The notes: a model not told the origin generated them from the sequence alone. DNA of 64,000 bases from JBOFIQ01 sp051654905 (GCA_051654905.1 JBOFYY010000156.1:248001-312000); one strand, 5' to 3'. Counted from the stretch's first letter, positions 41,050-50,032 are shown. Translations and numbers: made by a program.

Positions 41050-43194
41050 CTAATGTCCGATCAATGGATGTAGATCTACCAAAGTTGCCCGTCGCTTGCG
41101 TCCAATTACCCACCATAGGGCGGTTCCGCTAGCCAGAGTCAACCCCACTAAAACTGCAACATCTCTCAATAACTTCTCCATGAGACCGCCCGAAATACAA
41201 ATTCGGAAAGCATCAATAGAATATGTCATCGGCACAAATGGGCTCAATGCTTTAAAGAATCCCGGCAAAATCGCTGGCGGATAGGTACCACCAGCTGCTG
41301 TGAGCTGAATAATGAGGAATACCAACAATCCAGCTGTTGCAACTAGCCCAAACCCAGTTCGCAAGAAATGAGCAAATGAAGAAAAAGCTACTGCGACAAG
41401 GGTAACTAAAGCGATCATGAGCCACGGATGAACTGGGTTCAGCCCCAAACCTAGCCATGCTGCTGCAAGCATTAACCAGCTTGCCACCACCGATACGATG
41501 CCCATAGGAAGCCAAGCAGTTAAAGCAATACGTAGATTTGACGCGCGCCCTGCCAATACTCGCCCAGTTACTGGACGCATCAACATAAATGCTGAAATAC
41601 CTAATACCCACAATGCGATAGAGAAAAACATCGGGGCTAAGCCACGCCCATATAGATGCGCTGGATTATCAACATTCATAGTCACATCAGCTGGAGAAGA
41701 CATCACCTCAGCTACCCGATCTTTATCCTCCCCCACTAAATCGGGGAGTCGCTGCGCACCATCACTAAGTTTGGTGGCTAATTCATGTGCCCCAGTTTGG
41801 GCATCTGATAATCCTTTATCAAGGGTAGACATTCCGTCAGTAAGGGTCACTAGCCCCTCATGGAGTTGTGACGATCCATCGGCTAATTTCGTTGATCCCT
41901 CAGCAGCTGTAGCAATACCAGTAGCAAGCTGTTGTGCCCCCGTATCAGCTGTAGCTAAATTGTCACGCAAAGTTGCCGCACCTGTAGCTACTTGATGAGC
42001 ACCCGAGTTAAGTTGATCCACTTTGGATCGCGCATCATTAGCCGAGGCCACCAAAGATGGCGTATTTTGCAGTAGCTCATTAGCTGCCTGAATTTGTGAG
42101 CTAACCGCTGCCACATCAGTTGCAATCGTAGAAGTATTCCCACGGGCTTTCTCAGCACGTGCTTTCAGCGCAGCTATTGTTGGGTCTGAAGCTAGTTCTG
42201 GGTGAGCTGCAAGCAATGCCGTTAAGTCAGTATCAACACCATTAACTAGTTCTGTGATAGCTGCAGTTGTAGCATCCTGATTTTTTGTTAACTCAGCGGC
42301 AGCAGCTGTCGCATTACGAAGTTTTTGCTCAATAGCAGGAAATTTATCTGCAGCTGTGGTTAAAACTGGATCTACCGCATCAGCAAGTTTTTGCGTACCG
42401 TCTGCTACTTGACTAGCCCCTGACGCTAGTTGCTGACTGCCTCCGTATAGCTGATCAATTCCATTAGAAAGTCTACTTGAACCATCTTGGGCCGTACCTA
42501 AACCGGCAGCTAACTGTCCAGCACCATCGCTTAACCGTCCAGAAGCATCTTTAGCCTTATTGGCTCCTTCAGCTAATTTTGTAGAGCCGCTCTTCGCTGA
42601 AGCTAAACCCTTATCTAATGCACTTGCTCCATCAGCGGCTTGATTCATTCCGCTCTTGATCGTCGCTAAGTTCTCAAAAACAGCTTCAAAATATGCTTTA
42701 ACTGCCGTCTGATCGATAGCTCGCGCAATAGAGTTCTGCGCAGATTGCGTAATCGACCCGATTACAAACCCATTAGCATCATTGCGAAGTAGATTGATTT
42801 GCGCCCGCGTCGGATTATCAGATTTTCCAGAAATTAGATCTGCAGAAAAGTTTTGCGGCACCTGGATTATTAGGTAGTAACGCCCTTTACGTAAACCTTC
42901 TGCTGCTTCTTCGGCAGTCGTATCTTGAAAATCAAAAGTATTTGACCGATGAAGATTAGCGACGAAGTCCGCACCAGCATGCATTGGCTGCCCAGAGTTA
43001 TCTACCTCTTGGTCTTGATTAACAACTGCTACTGGTAATTGGTTGAGATGCCCGTAAGGATCCCAGTTACCGACCAAATAAATTGCGCCATACAGCAACG
43101 GAATCAATAGCACGAAGATCAGTGCTACTACCGGCAATGGCCCTTTGAACCGCCGTAATTCAAACTTTGCTAACGCCAATGGATTGTTACTCAT
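41050..43194 (-). CDS. YhgE/Pip-domain membrane protein (putative exporter/ABC-2-like permease)
   Basis: 714 residues. One membrane segment near residues 18-40 is followed by a ~480-residue external region, then about five C-terminal segments from ~535, the plan of YhgE/Pip and ESX-like substrate exporters with an ABC-2 permease C-terminus. The external region has a coiled-coil-like repeat with SxLxxGxxxL units (residues ~185-285 and ~395-475), e.g. KDASGRLSDGAGQLAAGL. It overlaps the ATPase gene by 4 nt, so the two probably form one transporter. Related proteins have been linked to lipid export or phage infection; here the cargo is unknown. Confidence 0.85.
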   Translation of the reverse strand: MSNNPLALAKFELRRFKGPLPVVALIFVLLIPLLYGAIYLVGNWDPYGHLNQLPVAVVNQDQEVDNSGQPMHAGADFVANLHRSNTFDFQDTTAEEAAEGLRKGRYYLIIQVPQNFSADLISGKSDNPTRAQINLLRNDANGFVIGSITQSAQNSIARAIDQTAVKAYFEAVFENLATIKSGMNQAADGASALDKGLASAKSGSTKLAEGANKAKDASGRLSDGAGQLAAGLGTAQDGSSRLSNGIDQLYGGSQQLASGASQVADGTQKLADAVDPVLTTAADKFPAIEQKLRNATAAAAELTKNQDATTAAITELVNGVDTDLTALLAAHPELASDPTIAALKARAEKARGNTSTIATDVAAVSSQIQAANELLQNTPSLVASANDARSKVDQLNSGAHQVATGAATLRDNLATADTGAQQLATGIATAAEGSTKLADGSSQLHEGLVTLTDGMSTLDKGLSDAQTGAHELATKLSDGAQRLPDLVGEDKDRVAEVMSSPADVTMNVDNPAHLYGRGLAPMFFSIALWVLGISAFMLMRPVTGRVLAGRASNLRIALTAWLPMGIVSVVASWLMLAAAWLGLGLNPVHPWLMIALVTLVAVAFSSFAHFLRTGFGLVATAGLLVFLIIQLTAAGGTYPPAILPGFFKALSPFVPMTYSIDAFRICISGGLMEKLLRDVAVLVGLTLASGTALWWVIGRKRRATLVDLHPLIGH

Positions 43195-43985
43195 GCGTTG
43201 GGATCCTCTACAGCGTGCTGAGGGCGAATAAGGGTCATATCGTCACTAGAAAAATGGCTCATATCATCTATTGCCGGATGTGTTAGATGCTCTCGTTTAA
43301 TTATTCCGACCTCAGAATTGTCACTGTCTTTAAGCTTTCCTAATGAAATTTCAGTTACCCCTTCGGGAAGCGCTAATGCTTCTCTAGTACTTGCAGCAAC
43401 TACTGGCCCGTTCACTGAAAGTTGAGCAAATCCTCGCCATAGCGCCTCTTGCTCTATCAGCGATAAATCTCTGTCAACATCATCAATAACCACCAGTGCA
43501 GCACGTCTTACTGCGGTAAGGGCTACACATAATTGGGTACGAAGTAGCGGCGGTAAATCACCTACCGCAGTATCCATACTTACTGGAAAATCCCCTGCCT
43601 GGTTCTTCATATCTAACGCCTCTGCCGCTTGAAAGAAACGCGTATGGCGATCAGATGGCTTTGCCGCATCTAAGAGCGCTCTTTCGGTCAGACAGTCTTC
43701 AATCGACAGATTATTTTCGATATCAACGTAACCACCTATTCTGGCTACCGTTGTTCGTCGAATAAGAGTTTTTGTATCTCGGATTCCGTCACACCCAGCG
43801 ATCTCCAGCTGCCCGCCAACTCCACGCATTCGCCCTACTAGAGCTAGTAAAAGAGTAGATTTTCCAGTTCCTGAAGGCCCAACAATTGCGATTGGGTGAC
43901 GGTCCGGAGCTTCGAAACTCAAGGGACCGACCGCGATACCACGGGTCCAGCGTACTGTCAGGTCACGAGCGTTAATCAGTGTCAC
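43191..43985 (-). CDS. ABC transporter ATPase with degenerate signature
   Basis: 264 residues. Walker A GPSGTGKST near residue 36-44 is intact. The LSGGQ signature is not recognisable: the position holds DLPPLLRTQLCVALTAVRR. The Walker B-like stretch is ALVVIDDVDRDL, with Asp where the catalytic Glu is expected. This points to a slow or regulatory ATPase. It is the first gene of the pair with the YhgE-type protein. GTG start with TACACT exactly 6 nt upstream, so leaderless. The C-terminal ~45 residues are a variable tail. Confidence 0.82.
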   Translation of the reverse strand: MTLINARDLTVRWTRGIAVGPLSFEAPDRHPIAIVGPSGTGKSTLLLALVGRMRGVGGQLEIAGCDGIRDTKTLIRRTTVARIGGYVDIENNLSIEDCLTERALLDAAKPSDRHTRFFQAAEALDMKNQAGDFPVSMDTAVGDLPPLLRTQLCVALTAVRRAALVVIDDVDRDLSLIEQEALWRGFAQLSVNGPVVAASTREALALPEGVTEISLGKLKDSDNSEVGIIKREHLTHPAIDDMSHFSSDDMTLIRPQHAVEDPNA

Positions 43986-43991
43986 TACTTA

Positions 43992-43997
43992 AGTGTA
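43992..43997 (-). promoter_or_regulatory. Putative leaderless promoter -10 of the YhgE-system ATPase
   Basis: On the minus strand TACACT (43992-43997) is 6 nt before GTG 43985, with no Shine-Dalgarno. Confidence 0.5.
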
Positions 43998-44106
43998 GTA
44001 AGTATGGCTAGTTATTTGTGCCAGCTACACCAAAAACATCGCAACCCTGTCATTTAGCTACAAAGGACACAACTTTCTATACACCTTACTTAGCCAAAGT
44101 CATGAT

Positions 44107-44118
44107 TAACTTAGCCGT
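44107..44118 (+). promoter_or_regulatory. Putative leaderless promoter -10 of the first PH-domain gene
   Basis: TAACTT at 44107-44112 is 6 nt before ATG 44119. Confidence 0.45.
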
Positions 44119-44619
44119 ATGACCGACGCTGATCATGCAGACCCTTTTACTCCGCCAAATGCGGCGTGGCAACCATTAGCTCCAGCAGCAGCAGCTTTGC
44201 GAAGAATCGGCACGCTTATCTCTATGCTTATTCTTTGCCCGCTTGCAGCTACCGCTATCTGGTTTTTCACTCACTGTTGGTGGTTAGCAACAGTAGTTGG
44301 CGCTTTGTTGGGGCTCTGGCATTTATGGCGTATCAGTCGCGCTAAAGCATGGGCGAAAGCTTGGGGTTGGTGTGAGCGAGATGATGATTTTTGCGCTCGC
44401 TGGGGCCTACTCCACCGCAATCTTGCCATCATTCCTATTGGACGAGTACAGCAAGTCAAAATCTCAGCTGGCCCATTTTTACGCTGGAAAAACCTAGCGG
44501 CTGTCGAGATCATTACTGCTAGCGGAGATCTAGCTATCCCCTATCTAGCAGCCGACGTAGCTGCTGATCTTCGCGATCGCCTGATTGCTAAATCTGACGC
44601 TCATGGGACCGGATTGTGA
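44119..44619 (+). CDS. Bacterial PH-domain membrane protein, YdbS-like
   Basis: 166 residues. Two hydrophobic segments (ALRRIGTLISMLILCPLAATA region and WWLATVVGALLGLWHLW) precede a bPH_2 (YdbS) domain: CARWGLLHRNLAIIPIGRVQ and the closing AAVEIITASGDLAIPYLA. The pair with the next gene is typical of YdbS-YdbT. No enzymatic activity is known; possible role in membrane or toxin stress in relatives. The stop overlaps the following gene by 4 nt. Confidence 0.82.
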   Translation: MTDADHADPFTPPNAAWQPLAPAAAALRRIGTLISMLILCPLAATAIWFFTHCWWLATVVGALLGLWHLWRISRAKAWAKAWGWCERDDDFCARWGLLHRNLAIIPIGRVQQVKISAGPFLRWKNLAAVEIITASGDLAIPYLAADVAADLRDRLIAKSDAHGTGL

Positions 44620-45956
44620 GAACACATTGGACTAGCCCTCTCGTAAAAGCGTGGTTCTTTATTTTCCTATTGGGATTTCAGATAGGAAAAGATTTTCTCA
44701 ACGGTGGATTCAACAACTTTTCTTCTATTCAGGTTGCATTTCAGCAAGCACCTTGGTGGCTGTGGCTTCTGCCTGTACTACTACTAGTACTACTAGCTTT
44801 TATGTATTGGGGCTGGTGGACTACTCGTTACTATGCCGATGCTGAAGAATTTCGCTTCGAAAATACTGGACCTTTCAGTAGCTCGCAACGCATCGCCTAC
44901 GCCCATATACGTTCGGTCGAAACTCAAGCCAGTTTAGGAGCCCGCCTTTTACGGCTCGCTGAAGTGCAAATTGATGCCGGTGGCACTGACAAAATTAAAC
45001 TTAAATACCTAACCGCAGCAAAAGCTATTGAGTTACGTGCCACCTTACTTAATCGTGCTCATCTAGAACAGCAGCGCACCCAAATAGTGATTCCAACGGT
45101 TCAGCCAGCTATGCCAGTTGGTGTAGCTCCTGATGAGTTAGTTCTAGCTAGGCTGACTCTTACCGATCTGGTATTAGGGACACTTATTTCTTGGCAATTT
45201 CTTGTAACAGTAGCCGGCATTATTATTCCGATCGTTATATCTCTTTGTATCGATAAAGCGCCACTGGCTAGCTTGGTGGTGCCATTCGTCTTAGGACTTG
45301 CTGGATATTTAAACAGTAATATCCTCAAACCTATGGGCCATACTGTCGGGCTCACATCGTCGGGGGCGCTCCGCACATCATGCGGGTTAACAACTCTCAC
45401 TACTCGGCTGGTACCAGCCGAGAGAGTACTGTCAGTCAGCATTATTCAGCCGCAACCGTGGCGTTGGTTAAACCGCTGGAAAGTAACTGTCGCGCTACAA
45501 AGTACTTCTGGCGAAGAACTGCTAGATACCGATCTGCTACCTATTGGAACCCGAGAACAAGTTATTGCAGTATTGGGCGGGTTATGGCCTACGCTCGATG
45601 CAGCACAGCTCTTAGCCGCTCCATCAACAGTTTTCCAACAACCACCTAGACGAGCCCGTTGGGTAGCTCCCCTGACTTGGTCTTGGGCTGGTTGGCGTAT
45701 CGATCAGGAAGTACTGCTAGTACGCAGCGGGACTGCCCTAGTACGCACCCAAACTGTGATTCCGCATCGCCGTGTCATGTCCGCCGCACTTTCCCAAGGC
45801 CCTTGGCAACGGCGTCATACCCTAGCAACAGTTACTATTTCCGTGCCCAAGAAATCTGGCGGTGCAGCTATCGAACATCTAGATGCTAGTGACGCTAGAA
45901 GATTCCTTGATTACGAGTTAGCACAAGCAAAACTTGCTAGAAATCAGTCGAAATAG
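44616..45956 (+). CDS. Bacterial PH-domain membrane protein, YdbT-like
   Basis: 446 residues: two N-terminal hydrophobic segments (WFFIFLLGFQIG, WLWLLPVLLLVLLAFMYWGWW), a PH domain (YYADAEEFRFENTGPFSSSQ then IRSVETQASLGARLL), two more segments (~190-230), and two further PH repeats (TTLTTRLVPAERVLSVSIIQP; LVRTQTVIPHRRVMSAALSQG). Triplicated bPH_2 is the YdbT plan. GTG start coupled to the preceding gene. The 3' end overlaps the convergent murI by 13 nt. Confidence 0.82.
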   Translation: MRTHWTSPLVKAWFFIFLLGFQIGKDFLNGGFNNFSSIQVAFQQAPWWLWLLPVLLLVLLAFMYWGWWTTRYYADAEEFRFENTGPFSSSQRIAYAHIRSVETQASLGARLLRLAEVQIDAGGTDKIKLKYLTAAKAIELRATLLNRAHLEQQRTQIVIPTVQPAMPVGVAPDELVLARLTLTDLVLGTLISWQFLVTVAGIIIPIVISLCIDKAPLASLVVPFVLGLAGYLNSNILKPMGHTVGLTSSGALRTSCGLTTLTTRLVPAERVLSVSIIQPQPWRWLNRWKVTVALQSTSGEELLDTDLLPIGTREQVIAVLGGLWPTLDAAQLLAAPSTVFQQPPRRARWVAPLTWSWAGWRIDQEVLLVRSGTALVRTQTVIPHRRVMSAALSQGPWQRRHTLATVTISVPKKSGGAAIEHLDASDARRFLDYELAQAKLARNQSK

Positions 45957-46747
45957 GACTCAACATCAGTAACTAACCCACCCAAAAGTCGCGATCCTAT
46001 TAGTTCAAACTTTGCCGGGTTTCCGGTGGTTAAAAAGCGACGAGTTACTTCGCGCGGTTCAGCATGTAGTAGCTGTGCTTGCGCTAAAACTCGAAAAGTT
46101 TCGCGCGCGCATTCATCAGAGCTAGATACCAACGTTACGTCGTCACCTAAAACGTAAGACAGCATTCCAGCAAGAAGTGGATAGTGAGTACAACCCAGTA
46201 TTAAAGTATCTATATCTGCTTCCAGTAACGGATGAAGATACTGCCGTGCGATTTCTTCTAATTCGGAACCAGAAGTAACGCCGCGCTCTACGTAAGGAAC
46301 AAAAAGTGGGCACGGTTGCGTATGTAGTCTAATATCGGGTGCTGCCGCCAGCGAGTCATCATAAGACTGGCTAGTAGCAGTAGCTTGGGTACAGATAAGC
46401 CCTACTTCATTGGTACGAGTAGCTTTCACTGCCCGTCGCACTGCCGGCAAAATAACATCAATAACAGGTATGTCATAGCGTTCTCTAGCGTCCCGCAACA
46501 CCGCTGAACTGGCAGAGTTACATGCAATAACTAGCGCTTTAACATCTTGTTTGACTAGAAAATCCAAACATTCCAAAGCATATTCACGTACTTGTGGCAG
46601 CGAAAGATCTCCATAGGGAGCTCGCGCAGTATCACCAAGATAAATAATATCTTCGTGAGGCAGCAAATCTACGACGGCGCGAGCCACCGTCAACCCTCCG
46701 AAACCAGAGTCGAAAATACCGATCGGCGCATCTGTTGCTGCAATCAC
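45944..46747 (-). CDS. murI: Glutamate racemase
   Basis: 267 residues. Makes D-glutamate for peptidoglycan. IGIFDSGFGGLTVARAVVDL at the N-terminus, the two catalytic Cys in VIACNSASSAVLRD (near 75) and LILGCTHYPLLAGML (near 188), and the Asp10 equivalent in FDSG. The start is GTG 46747 with TAGGCT 6 nt upstream and no Shine-Dalgarno. The nearby rph-rdgB genes match mycobacterial order (murI-Rv1339-rph-rdgB) with insertions. Confidence 0.95.
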   Translation of the reverse strand: MIAATDAPIGIFDSGFGGLTVARAVVDLLPHEDIIYLGDTARAPYGDLSLPQVREYALECLDFLVKQDVKALVIACNSASSAVLRDARERYDIPVIDVILPAVRRAVKATRTNEVGLICTQATATSQSYDDSLAAAPDIRLHTQPCPLFVPYVERGVTSGSELEEIARQYLHPLLEADIDTLILGCTHYPLLAGMLSYVLGDDVTLVSSSDECARETFRVLAQAQLLHAEPREVTRRFLTTGNPAKFELIGSRLLGGLVTDVESYFD

Positions 46748-46753
46748 TTCTTC

Positions 46754-46759
46754 AGCCTA
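46754..46759 (-). promoter_or_regulatory. Putative leaderless promoter -10 of murI
   Basis: TAGGCT on the minus strand, exactly 6 nt before GTG 46747. Confidence 0.5.
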
Positions 46760-46796
46760 CTCACTTATCGCCATCTTTAATAAAACTTCCGATAGC

Positions 46797-46833
46797 ACTC
46801 AGCGCCGCTCCGATCACGGAAACGGCGCTGAGT
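46797..46833 (-). terminator. Terminator of the feo operon
   Basis: Perfect 11-bp stem ACTCAGCGCCG (46797-46807) / CGGCGCTGAGT (46823-46833) 18 nt after the feoC stop. The T tract on the minus strand is interrupted (GCTATCGGAAGTTTT). Confidence 0.7.
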
Positions 46834-46851
46834 ATCACTATCTAAAGGCTA

Positions 46852-47154
46852 CTAACTGCGTGGGCGCCGCAACGATAAAGCAACCAAAGTCGAACTAGTT
46901 CGACCTGTCACCGCGATACTTCGCGAACAGCTACTCTCGGTCGTAGAGCCACATGATCTGCAACCACCGCTAGGGCAAGCATTAGATATTTCTTTAGCGT
47001 CTAGCCGACCTAACCGAACTAGGTGGTCAACCCCAGCTCGAACCACATCGTCACTAAGATGTGTCCGTTCTGCTACATCAGCCAACGATAAAGCACCCTG
47101 ATCGAAGGCCGCTAAAATCGCATGCAATGGTCGCGTTGGTGTCATAGTCGTCAC
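46852..47154 (-). CDS. feoC: FeoC-like iron-transport accessory/regulator
   Basis: 100 residues from GTG 47154, which overlaps the feoB stop by 4 nt; an ATG 3 codons on (47145) is possible. Residues ~8-55 are a winged-helix (LHAILAAFDQGALSLADVAE, then LSDDVVRAGVDHLVRLGRL). A Cys-rich motif follows: ACPSGGCRSCGSTTESSC, spacing C-x4-C-x2-C-x7-C, close to the FeoC Fe-S motif. The C-terminus is Arg/Ser-rich. It probably senses iron or oxygen or protects FeoB. Confidence 0.82.
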   Translation of the reverse strand: MTTMTPTRPLHAILAAFDQGALSLADVAERTHLSDDVVRAGVDHLVRLGRLDAKEISNACPSGGCRSCGSTTESSCSRSIAVTGRTSSTLVALSLRRPRS

Positions 47155-49088
47155 CAGAACAACCGCCCAATCTGGAAGATCGCTACTGCGAAGGCATAGG
47201 CGGTTACTAATTGCATACCTATCCCAAAGAACATCCACTTCCAGCCCATCTCTTGCCGTTGGGCTCCCATTGCAGCTACACATGGCGGATAGGCCATCAT
47301 GAAGATCAAGAAAGCAGCTACTGCTGGCAGCGGATGCCCCCCAGAGCTTTCTTCGAATGCTCCCATAATGGCTTCACTGAGCGGAGCTTCGTCTTCTTCT
47401 GGGTCCGCTACTGCATAAGTTTGCGCCCAGCTAGAAAGCACTGCTTCCTTTGCTACTAGACCAACAGTAAGCGCAGATGTTGTCTGCCAAGAACCAAATC
47501 CGGTAGGAGCAAAAGCAGGAGCTACGACCTGGGCCGTCACCCCGTAAACAGAATTTTCTACTGGAACATCACCAAAGCTACCTTCATGCGAAGGAGCTGG
47601 TATTGCTTGAAGTACCCAAACTGCACAGACTGTGACAACGATGATGCCAGCTGCTGATTTAAGGAAGCCTTTCAAACGCTGCCAAGTCACTGAAACCACT
47701 AGCCGTAGCGTTGGACGCTGATATGCCGGTAGATCCAGCACCAAGGATTCTTCTCCCATGCTGCGCCAAAGTGTTTTGCGGAGAATGAAGCCAATAAGAA
47801 TTACCATTACGACACTGGCAACATACATCAAGAAAATTACAGTTCCACCAGCTTGCCCGAAGAAGGTAGTGGCGATTAGTGCATATACCGCTAGCCGGGC
47901 AGTACAAGAAGTGAATGGCACTAGCAGTGAGGTTAAAATTCGCTGCTTTGCCTGCGGCAAAATCCGGGTAGCCGAAATAGCTGGCACGTTACAGCCAAAA
48001 CCCACCACGATGGGCAAGAAGGCACGTCCGGGCAACCCTAGTCGACGCATGAGCGCATCGGTAACAACAGCAGCACGCGCTAAGTATCCGGAGTCTTCAA
48101 GTAGTGCTAGTAACGCAAACATGATGATCATCAGCGGTACGAAGGTCAAGACGCTACCAACACCTGCCACTAAACCATCTACTAAGAAACTCTGGAATGG
48201 AGTATCTGCCATCCCAATTTTTTCGCAGAATGATGTTGCAGCATCGCTGATCGGTCCGGAAACTAACCCATCGAGAAAGTCCTGCATTGGAGATGCCACT
48301 GTGGTCGTAAGCTGAAAAATCGCCCACATAACGCCAAGGAAAATCAGTGGGCCGGTGAAACGTCCCGTAGCAAACCGATCAATCCGACTACTCCAAGTTT
48401 CTTTGGCTGGAGAAACTGTAGTTGCCGCAGTAGCAGCAGCTTCAATCCAGCCAAAACGGTCATCATCAAGAGCTAACTCGTCAGCATCGCCGGGAACTTC
48501 CCGCAACGCTGGTATCGGTTTAGCAATAGCCTCATCCATAGCTGTCGCTAGTGCCGCTAAGTTCTGTCGACGACGGGGATCAATCGCTACAACTGGAACT
48601 CCTAGTTTTTCTGCCAGCACGACCGGATCAATCACACGTCCCTGGGTTGCAGCTACGTCACCCATGGTAAGTGCAACTACTACTCGCTGAGTGCGTTCTC
48701 GTAACTGCGCAACTAAATACAATGAGCGAGACAGATTAGCAGCATCCGCGGTCACTACCACCACATCTGGCTGGTCTGGGCTATCGATAAGGTCCCGAGC
48801 TAGCTCTTCATCTGGCGAAACTGCATCTAGCGAATAGGAACCTGGCAAATCAATAACGTTGTAAGTTTGAGCGGCGGTATCTCCAGCTTCCCGCTTAGGA
48901 CGCCATAACCCTCGACTCACCTCGACAGTGGTACCGGGCCAGTTACCCATGGTGACTTTAGCATTCGTCAGCGCATTGAAAAGCGTTGACTTTCCGACGT
49001 TAGGGGCGCCGGCAAGCACAATAACCGGAGCATCTTTTTTAACGATTCCCACACTTGGGGTATGACATGAAGCAGCAATTGGACTCAT
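47151..49088 (-). CDS. feoB: Ferrous iron transporter B
   Basis: 645 residues. N-terminal G protein: G1 GAPNVGKST at 27-35, the G2/G3 region NWPGTTVEVSRG and DLPGSYSLDAVSPDE, then a GDI helical domain. The membrane part carries two Gate motifs (LALLEDSGYLARAAVVTD; VGFGCNVPAISATRIL with the conserved Cys; LLVPFTSCTARLAVY). Imports Fe2+ across the cytoplasmic membrane. Shorter than E. coli FeoB (773), which is usual for actinobacteria. The start overlaps the feoA stop by 4 nt. Confidence 0.96.
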   Translation of the reverse strand: MSPIAASCHTPSVGIVKKDAPVIVLAGAPNVGKSTLFNALTNAKVTMGNWPGTTVEVSRGLWRPKREAGDTAAQTYNVIDLPGSYSLDAVSPDEELARDLIDSPDQPDVVVVTADAANLSRSLYLVAQLRERTQRVVVALTMGDVAATQGRVIDPVVLAEKLGVPVVAIDPRRRQNLAALATAMDEAIAKPIPALREVPGDADELALDDDRFGWIEAAATAATTVSPAKETWSSRIDRFATGRFTGPLIFLGVMWAIFQLTTTVASPMQDFLDGLVSGPISDAATSFCEKIGMADTPFQSFLVDGLVAGVGSVLTFVPLMIIMFALLALLEDSGYLARAAVVTDALMRRLGLPGRAFLPIVVGFGCNVPAISATRILPQAKQRILTSLLVPFTSCTARLAVYALIATTFFGQAGGTVIFLMYVASVVMVILIGFILRKTLWRSMGEESLVLDLPAYQRPTLRLVVSVTWQRLKGFLKSAAGIIVVTVCAVWVLQAIPAPSHEGSFGDVPVENSVYGVTAQVVAPAFAPTGFGSWQTTSALTVGLVAKEAVLSSWAQTYAVADPEEDEAPLSEAIMGAFEESSGGHPLPAVAAFLIFMMAYPPCVAAMGAQRQEMGWKWMFFGIGMQLVTAYAFAVAIFQIGRLFW

Positions 49089-49351
49089 GCAACCTCAACC
49101 TCCATCTGACGCATCACGGTACGATCAAGAGCAATACGAGCTCCATCAGCACTAACAACTCTGCCGCGACCGGTAGTATTACCTACTACCGAAATACTGC
49201 TACCACTACGTAGCCCTAATGTCGCAAGACGACGAGCAAGCATCTGGTCACAGGTTACATTCACTACGGTTAGTACCTGGTTCATCGGTGCTCGATCAAG
49301 AGTGATGCCGGAGGTTTGTGGCGCTTCCGGTTGCTTTACCGCTGGATCCAT
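49085..49351 (-). CDS. feoA: Ferrous iron transport protein A
   Basis: 88 residues, an SH3-like domain from ~residue 23 (MLARRLATLGLRSGSSISVV, then GARIALDRTVMRQMEVEVA). It is required for FeoB function. The first 22 residues are a Pro/Gln-containing extension; Met23 is an alternative start. ATG 49351 follows directly on a DtxR-like box and has no Shine-Dalgarno; TAGCCT 7 nt upstream could be the -10 of a leaderless mRNA. Confidence 0.9.
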   Translation of the reverse strand: MDPAVKQPEAPQTSGITLDRAPMNQVLTVVNVTCDQMLARRLATLGLRSGSSISVVGNTTGRGRVVSADGARIALDRTVMRQMEVEVA

Positions 49352-49390
49352 ATAGGTGAGGCTATCCTCATATAGGTAAGGCTTACAAAT
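49352..49390 (-). promoter_or_regulatory. Tandem DtxR/IdeR-like iron boxes before feoA
   Basis: Plus-strand ATAGGTGAGGCTATCCTCA (49352-49370) agrees with the DtxR consensus at 15 of 19 positions, and ATAGGTAAGGCTTACAAAT (49372-49390) at 13 of 19. They are 20 bp apart, on the same face of two helical turns, and cover everything from the start codon outward. Confidence 0.75.
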
Positions 49391-49426
49391 CCTATAAATA
49401 AAATGAATAGTTCATAGTATTTAATA

Positions 49427-50029
49427 CTACTCAAAACCTTGTAGCGCCAACAAAACTCCTTGCATCTCACCTAATAGTTCATATATTAAAAATAAATAGC
49501 TACGATCGTCCTTCTCGCTAATGGCTTCTAATTCCGCCATATCTTCGGCACTATTTATATCTAGCTGCATGGACAATGCAATTCGCAAACTGTTAAGGGT
49601 CCGGAGCCATACCTGCAGAGCTACATCTGCCACCTTAACTACATAAACTGGTTCTTCTGAGTCCAGATCCGATAAGGATTCAGCTAGCTGCGCTCGCTCC
49701 AATTCCTCCAACAAGATGTCAGCTTCTGCTGCTTTCTGTCTGCGTAAATCATTCTCGCTGAAGCGGCGATGTTCAGCCGAAGCTACTTCATCATCAGGAA
49801 AAACTGCCGGAAAAAGGCGATCTAGCAGCGGATCTCTATCGTCATCATTGACGATGACGCTTTGCGGACCTAATCCGCGAGACCATAAATCAAAATCATC
49901 AAGTGCTACTACTTCTTCTACCTGCACTCGCTCTACAAACTCAGCTATCAGCTGTTGAAGAATTGATACTTCAATTCGATACAGCGCCAAATAACTCACG
50001 TTAGAATCACGCCACGCTTTATACATCAA
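49427..50029 (-). CDS. DUF2017 family protein
   Basis: 200 residues, acidic, no membrane segment. It is the DUF2017 protein that follows clpS in many actinobacteria; function unknown. Visible: a helical N-terminus with VSILQQLIAEFVERVQVE, a central RLFPAVFPDDEVASAEHRRF and C-terminal VWLRTLNSLRIALSMQLDI. It starts 3 nt after clpS, so it is co-transcribed; the conserved pairing suggests a role in protein turnover. A small palindrome AGTATTTAATACT lies at its stop. Confidence 0.85.
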   Translation of the reverse strand: MMYKAWRDSNVSYLALYRIEVSILQQLIAEFVERVQVEEVVALDDFDLWSRGLGPQSVIVNDDDRDPLLDRLFPAVFPDDEVASAEHRRFSENDLRRQKAAEADILLEELERAQLAESLSDLDSEEPVYVVKVADVALQVWLRTLNSLRIALSMQLDINSAEDMAELEAISEKDDRSYLFLIYELLGEMQGVLLALQGFE

Positions 50030-50032
50030 TCC

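Noticed and set aside
41498..41995. 165-residue open frame opposite the YhgE-type gene
   Set aside because: Repetitive only because the sense gene is repetitive; no start signal.
41700..42650. Repeated DNA as a possible CRISPR or tandem repeat array
   Set aside because: The repeats are at the protein level inside an open frame and have irregular DNA spacing.
47758..48315. 185-residue open frame opposite feoB
   Set aside because: Entirely antisense to conserved FeoB membrane domain; composition Ser/Thr/Pro-rich with no family resemblance; no start context.
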